Assembly: GCA_003512825.1 (NCBI GenBank)
Contig: DOOI01000162.1
Span: 20,390-27,210 of the forward strand
DNA from: Paracoccaceae bacterium
GTDB lineage: Bacteria > Pseudomonadota > Alphaproteobacteria > Rhodobacterales > Rhodobacteraceae
Length of the DNA: 6,821 nucleotides
Direction: 5' to 3'
The first letter of the stretch is position 1. Every line of letters starts with the position of its first letter. The translations under genes and the position numbers were made by a program. This document shows positions 4,860-6,821 of this stretch, in pieces. The notes under the pieces were generated by a model that did not search any database, had not been told where the DNA came from, and worked only from the letters and a program-made list of their open reading frames with translations.

Positions 4860-6119
4860 ATGCCCATCCTGGTAATGAAATTCGGCGGCACGTCAGTCGC
4901 CAACCTCGAGCGGATCGAAAACGCCGCAAAGAAGGTGCAAAAAGAAGTCGATCGCGGGTATGACGTGATCGTCATCGTCTCTGCCATGTCTGGCGAAACC
5001 AACCGTTTGGTGGGCTATGTCGAGGGCACATCCAAGCTTTATGATGCCCGTGAATATGACGCGGTCGTCGCTTCGGGTGAAAATATCACCGCAGGCTTGA
5101 TGGCGCTGCGGCTGCAAGAGATGGGCGTGCCTGCCCGCTCATGGCAGGGCTGGCAAGTGCCGATCAACACCACCTCGCAACATGGCTCGGCGCGGTTCAT
5201 GTCGATCCCGCGCGAGCATATCGACGCGAAATTCGCCGAAGGTTTCAAAGTGGCCGTCGTCGCGGGCTTTCAGGGCATCTCGGCTGAAGGGCGGATCACC
5301 ACGCTTGGCCGGGGCGGGTCTGACACAACGGCCGTGGCTTTTGCGGCTGCCTTTGCGGCGGAGCGCTGCGATATCTACACGGATGTGGATGGTGTCTATA
5401 CCACCGATCCGCGGGTGTCTGACAAAGCGCGCAAGCTCGACAAGATCGCATTTGAAGAAATGCTGGAACTGGCCTCTCTTGGGGCGAAAGTGCTGCAAAC
5501 CCGGTCCGTTGAACTTGCGATGCGCTATAAGGTGCGGTTGCGGGTATTGTCTTCGTTTGAGGAGACCGACAAAAACTCCGGAACTCTGGTCTGCGATGAG
5601 GAGGAAATCATGGAATCGAAAGTCGTCAGCGGCATCGCCTTCTCGCGGGATGAGGCAAAGATCACTCTGTTCACAATCGAGGACCGCCCCGGCGTTGCCT
5701 CGGCGATTTTCGGCCCCTTGGCTGATGCGGGCGTGAATGTGGACATGATCGTTCAGAATATTTCCGAGAAAAACTATGACGATGACCACCCCGGTGCTGT
5801 CACGGACATGACCTTTTCTTGCCCGATCAATCAGGTCGAGCGGGCCAAGAAAGCCATGGAAGACGCCAAGGCCGCAGGGCTGATCGGATATGATGAATTG
5901 ATCGTCGATACCGATGTGGCCAAGGTTTCGGTGGTGGGCATCGGCATGCGGAGCCATGCAGGTGTGGCCGCCAAGATGTTTGACACGCTGGCCCGCGACA
6001 ACGTCAATATCAAGGTGATCTCGACTTCGGAGATCAAGATCTCGGTGCTGATCGATCGAAAATACATGGAGCTGGCAGTGCAAGCGCTGCATGAAGCGTT
6101 TGATTTGGATCGCGCCTAA
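4860..6119 (+). CDS. lysC: Aspartate kinase (aspartokinase), alpha subunit
   Basis: The 419-residue enzyme phosphorylates L-aspartate with ATP in the cytoplasm, the first step toward lysine, threonine, methionine and diaminopimelate. The kinase domain covers about residues 1-245, with KFGGTS (7-12), SGEN (72-75), RGGSDTTA (151-158) and DVDGVYTTDPR (175-185). Two ACT regions follow, at about 265-340 and 355-415, beginning near TIEDRPGVAS and VSVVGIGMRSHAGVA; in this family they bind lysine or threonine for feedback control. The length fits the monofunctional type II aspartokinases, with no fused homoserine dehydrogenase. The frame is open upstream to an ATG at 4764, but MPILVMKFGGTS is the family's usual start and GGGAG precedes it by 7 bases, so 4860 is preferred. 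A separate 169-base leader and a downstream terminator suggest lysC forms its own transcription unit. Confidence 0.97.
   Translation: MPILVMKFGGTSVANLERIENAAKKVQKEVDRGYDVIVIVSAMSGETNRLVGYVEGTSKLYDAREYDAVVASGENITAGLMALRLQEMGVPARSWQGWQVPINTTSQHGSARFMSIPREHIDAKFAEGFKVAVVAGFQGISAEGRITTLGRGGSDTTAVAFAAAFAAERCDIYTDVDGVYTTDPRVSDKARKLDKIAFEEMLELASLGAKVLQTRSVELAMRYKVRLRVLSSFEETDKNSGTLVCDEEEIMESKVVSGIAFSRDEAKITLFTIEDRPGVASAIFGPLADAGVNVDMIVQNISEKNYDDDHPGAVTDMTFSCPINQVERAKKAMEDAKAAGLIGYDELIVDTDVAKVSVVGIGMRSHAGVAAKMFDTLARDNVNIKVISTSEIKISVLIDRKYMELAVQALHEAFDLDRA
5599..5612 (+). promoter_or_regulatory. Internal ribosome binding site and ATG within lysC
   Basis: AGGAGG (5599-5604) stands 5 bases before an in-frame ATG at 5610-5612, which is codon 251 of lysC. 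The site lies in the linker between the kinase domain and the ACT regions. The purine run also encodes Glu residues (GAG GAG GAA), so chance is possible, but the match and spacing are good. Confidence 0.6.
5610..6119 (+). CDS. lysC: Predicted aspartate kinase beta subunit (ACT regions) from an internal in-frame start
   Basis: Translation from the internal ATG would give a 169-residue protein beginning MESKVVSGIAF and identical to the C-terminal part of the full-length enzyme, containing both ACT regions and no kinase domain. Corynebacterium glutamicum and Bacillus type II aspartokinases are known to make such a beta subunit from an internal start at nearly the same codon, giving an alpha2-beta2 enzyme that is feedback-regulated. 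Position, length and the AGGAGG before it agree with that arrangement. The sequence alone cannot show that the start is used here. Confidence 0.5.
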   Translation: MESKVVSGIAFSRDEAKITLFTIEDRPGVASAIFGPLADAGVNVDMIVQNISEKNYDDDHPGAVTDMTFSCPINQVERAKKAMEDAKAAGLIGYDELIVDTDVAKVSVVGIGMRSHAGVAAKMFDTLARDNVNIKVISTSEIKISVLIDRKYMELAVQALHEAFDLDRA

Positions 6120-6168
6120 GGATTTCATCCAAGGGTTGCGCGGCTTTTGCCCATGCAGATTATGGAGG

Positions 6169-6201
6169 CGCGGCTCTCGATTGGGGGTCGCGTTTTTCTT
6201 T
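6169..6201 (+). terminator. Intrinsic terminator after lysC
   Basis: Bases 6169-6178 pair with 6183-6192 to give a 10-base-pair stem (seven Watson-Crick pairs and three G-U pairs) with a GATT loop. A T-rich tail (TTTTTCTTT, 6193-6201) follows at once. It lies 49 bases after the lysC stop codon and should separate lysC transcription from ptsP. Confidence 0.75.
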
Positions 6202-6225
6202 ATGCTGCCAATAAAGCGAGCAAAG

Positions 6226-6274
6226 GCAGGATGGGGGGGATCGGAAGTCGGCTTTTGTTGTTCCCCTCCCCTGC
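6226..6274 (+). repeat. Imperfect G-rich/C-rich inverted repeat in the ptsP leader
   Basis: GCAGG (6226-6230) pairs with CCTGC (6270-6274). After a 2-base mismatch, the G-run at 6233-6239 pairs with the C/T-rich run at 6261-6267, partly through G-U pairs. The loop is about 21 bases. No T-run follows, so it is not an evident terminator; it could be a structured leader 40 bases before ptsP. No role is established. Confidence 0.35.
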
Positions 6275-6315
6275 GTTCCTCGCCTATAGGTTAGGCACGG
6301 GAATGAGAGGACCAA

Positions 6316-6821
6316 ATGCCCGACCGGATCGAAAGCAACAGCCGCAAGCTTTTGCGGCGGCTCAGGGATACGATGGCCGAGGACCACGCCGGACAGGCGC
6401 GGCTTGACCTGATTACCCATTTGATTGCCGATTCCATGGGCACCGAAGTGTGCTCGATCTATCTGTTTCGTGACCCAGAGACGCTGGAACTATGCGCTAC
6501 CGAAGGGTTGCGGAAAGAGGCTGTGCACCAGACGCGGATGAAACTGGGCGAAGGCTTGGTGGGTCGTGTTGGTCGCTCGGGACAGATCGTCAATACCGCC
6601 GACGCACCGTCCACCAAGGGGTTTCGCTATATGGCAGAGACCGGGGAAGAGATTTACTCGTCTTTCCTTGGGGTGCCTGTGCAGCGGTTGGGTGAGACCT
6701 TGGGCGTTTTGGTGGTGCAGTCGAAAGAAGCCCGCGAATATTCAGGCGACGAAATATACGCGCTGGAAGTCGTGGCGATGGTTTTGGCAGAGATGACCGA
6801 ATTGGGCGCCTTTGTCGGCGA
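6316..6821 (+). CDS. ptsP: Enzyme I of the nitrogen phosphotransferase system (PtsP), N-terminal GAF part
   Basis: The gene runs off the right edge; 168 codons are visible of a protein that usually has about 750 residues. The visible part is a GAF domain (about residues 25-165) with CSIYLFRDPETLELCATEGL, LGEGLVGRVGRSGQ, YSSFLGVPVQRLGETLGVLVVQ and VVAMVLAEM, which together are typical of EI-Ntr. In the complete enzyme the PEP-utilising domains take phosphate from phosphoenolpyruvate and pass it to NPr and EIIA-Ntr, linking nitrogen status (GAF binding of glutamine in related proteins) to potassium and carbon control. The phosphorylated His lies beyond the window. GAGAGG at 6305-6310 lies 5 bases before the ATG. 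Placement after lysC is common in alphaproteobacteria, though a terminator lies between them here. A transcriptional regulator with a GAF domain is the alternative, and is less likely given the close match. Confidence 0.9.
   Translation, partial: MPDRIESNSRKLLRRLRDTMAEDHAGQARLDLITHLIADSMGTEVCSIYLFRDPETLELCATEGLRKEAVHQTRMKLGEGLVGRVGRSGQIVNTADAPSTKGFRYMAETGEEIYSSFLGVPVQRLGETLGVLVVQSKEAREYSGDEIYALEVVAMVLAEMTELGAFVG

Noticed and set aside
5139..6128. Long open frame on the minus strand opposite lysC (329 codons)
   Set aside because: It is the antisense shadow of lysC, a common effect in GC-rich coding sequence. Its translation is rich in His and Arg with no domain I recognise, while the + strand encodes a clear aspartokinase.
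6255..6290. Possible ptsP promoter (TTGTTG and TATAGG)
   Set aside because: The two boxes are 24 bases apart, too far for a sigma-70 promoter, and the match of the second box is weak.
6147..6407. Open frame across the lysC-ptsP gap
   Set aside because: It runs through the intrinsic terminator and overlaps the start of ptsP in another frame. The translation resembles no recognised protein.

Overview
The window is a compact, GC-rich bacterial chromosome segment with every gene on the + strand. It most resembles an alphaproteobacterium of the Rhodobacteraceae (Roseobacter) type. That placement rests on remembered synteny (Anbu cassette, Nudix, DUF1178, then lysC and ptsP with a GAF domain) and on the look of the proteins. 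It is an inference, not a search result.

Positions 1-2948 hold a four-gene Anbu proteasome-like cassette: the 3' end of a circularly permuted ATP-grasp gene, an Alpha-E (DUF403) gene, a transglutaminase-like cysteine peptidase gene with an intact Cys-His-Asp triad, and the Anbu peptidase gene with an N-terminal Thr nucleophile. Gaps between genes are 3, 33 and 28 bases, so co-transcription is likely. The association is known from comparative genomics, where an ATP-grasp/Alpha-E pair is predicted to make or attach a peptide-like modification and the two peptidases to process it. The substrate remains unknown to me. This cassette is the best candidate for an under-described system here.

Positions 2949-4690 continue in the same direction. 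A Nudix hydrolase gene starts on the base after the Anbu stop codon and has an altered Nudix box. It is followed by a small zinc-ribbon DUF1178 protein gene and a short-chain dehydrogenase/reductase gene.

Positions 4691-4859 are a noncoding leader with three inverted repeats. The last one may cover the lysC ribosome binding site. lysC (4860-6119) encodes a monofunctional aspartate kinase with two C-terminal ACT regions. A Shine-Dalgarno-like sequence and ATG inside it suggest a separate regulatory beta subunit, as known for other type II aspartokinases.

A good intrinsic terminator follows lysC at 6169-6201. ptsP (enzyme I of the nitrogen PTS) begins at 6316 and runs off the window, with only its GAF domain visible. 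No mobile elements, CRISPR arrays, tRNA or rRNA genes were seen. No gene-free stretch exceeds about 200 bases.
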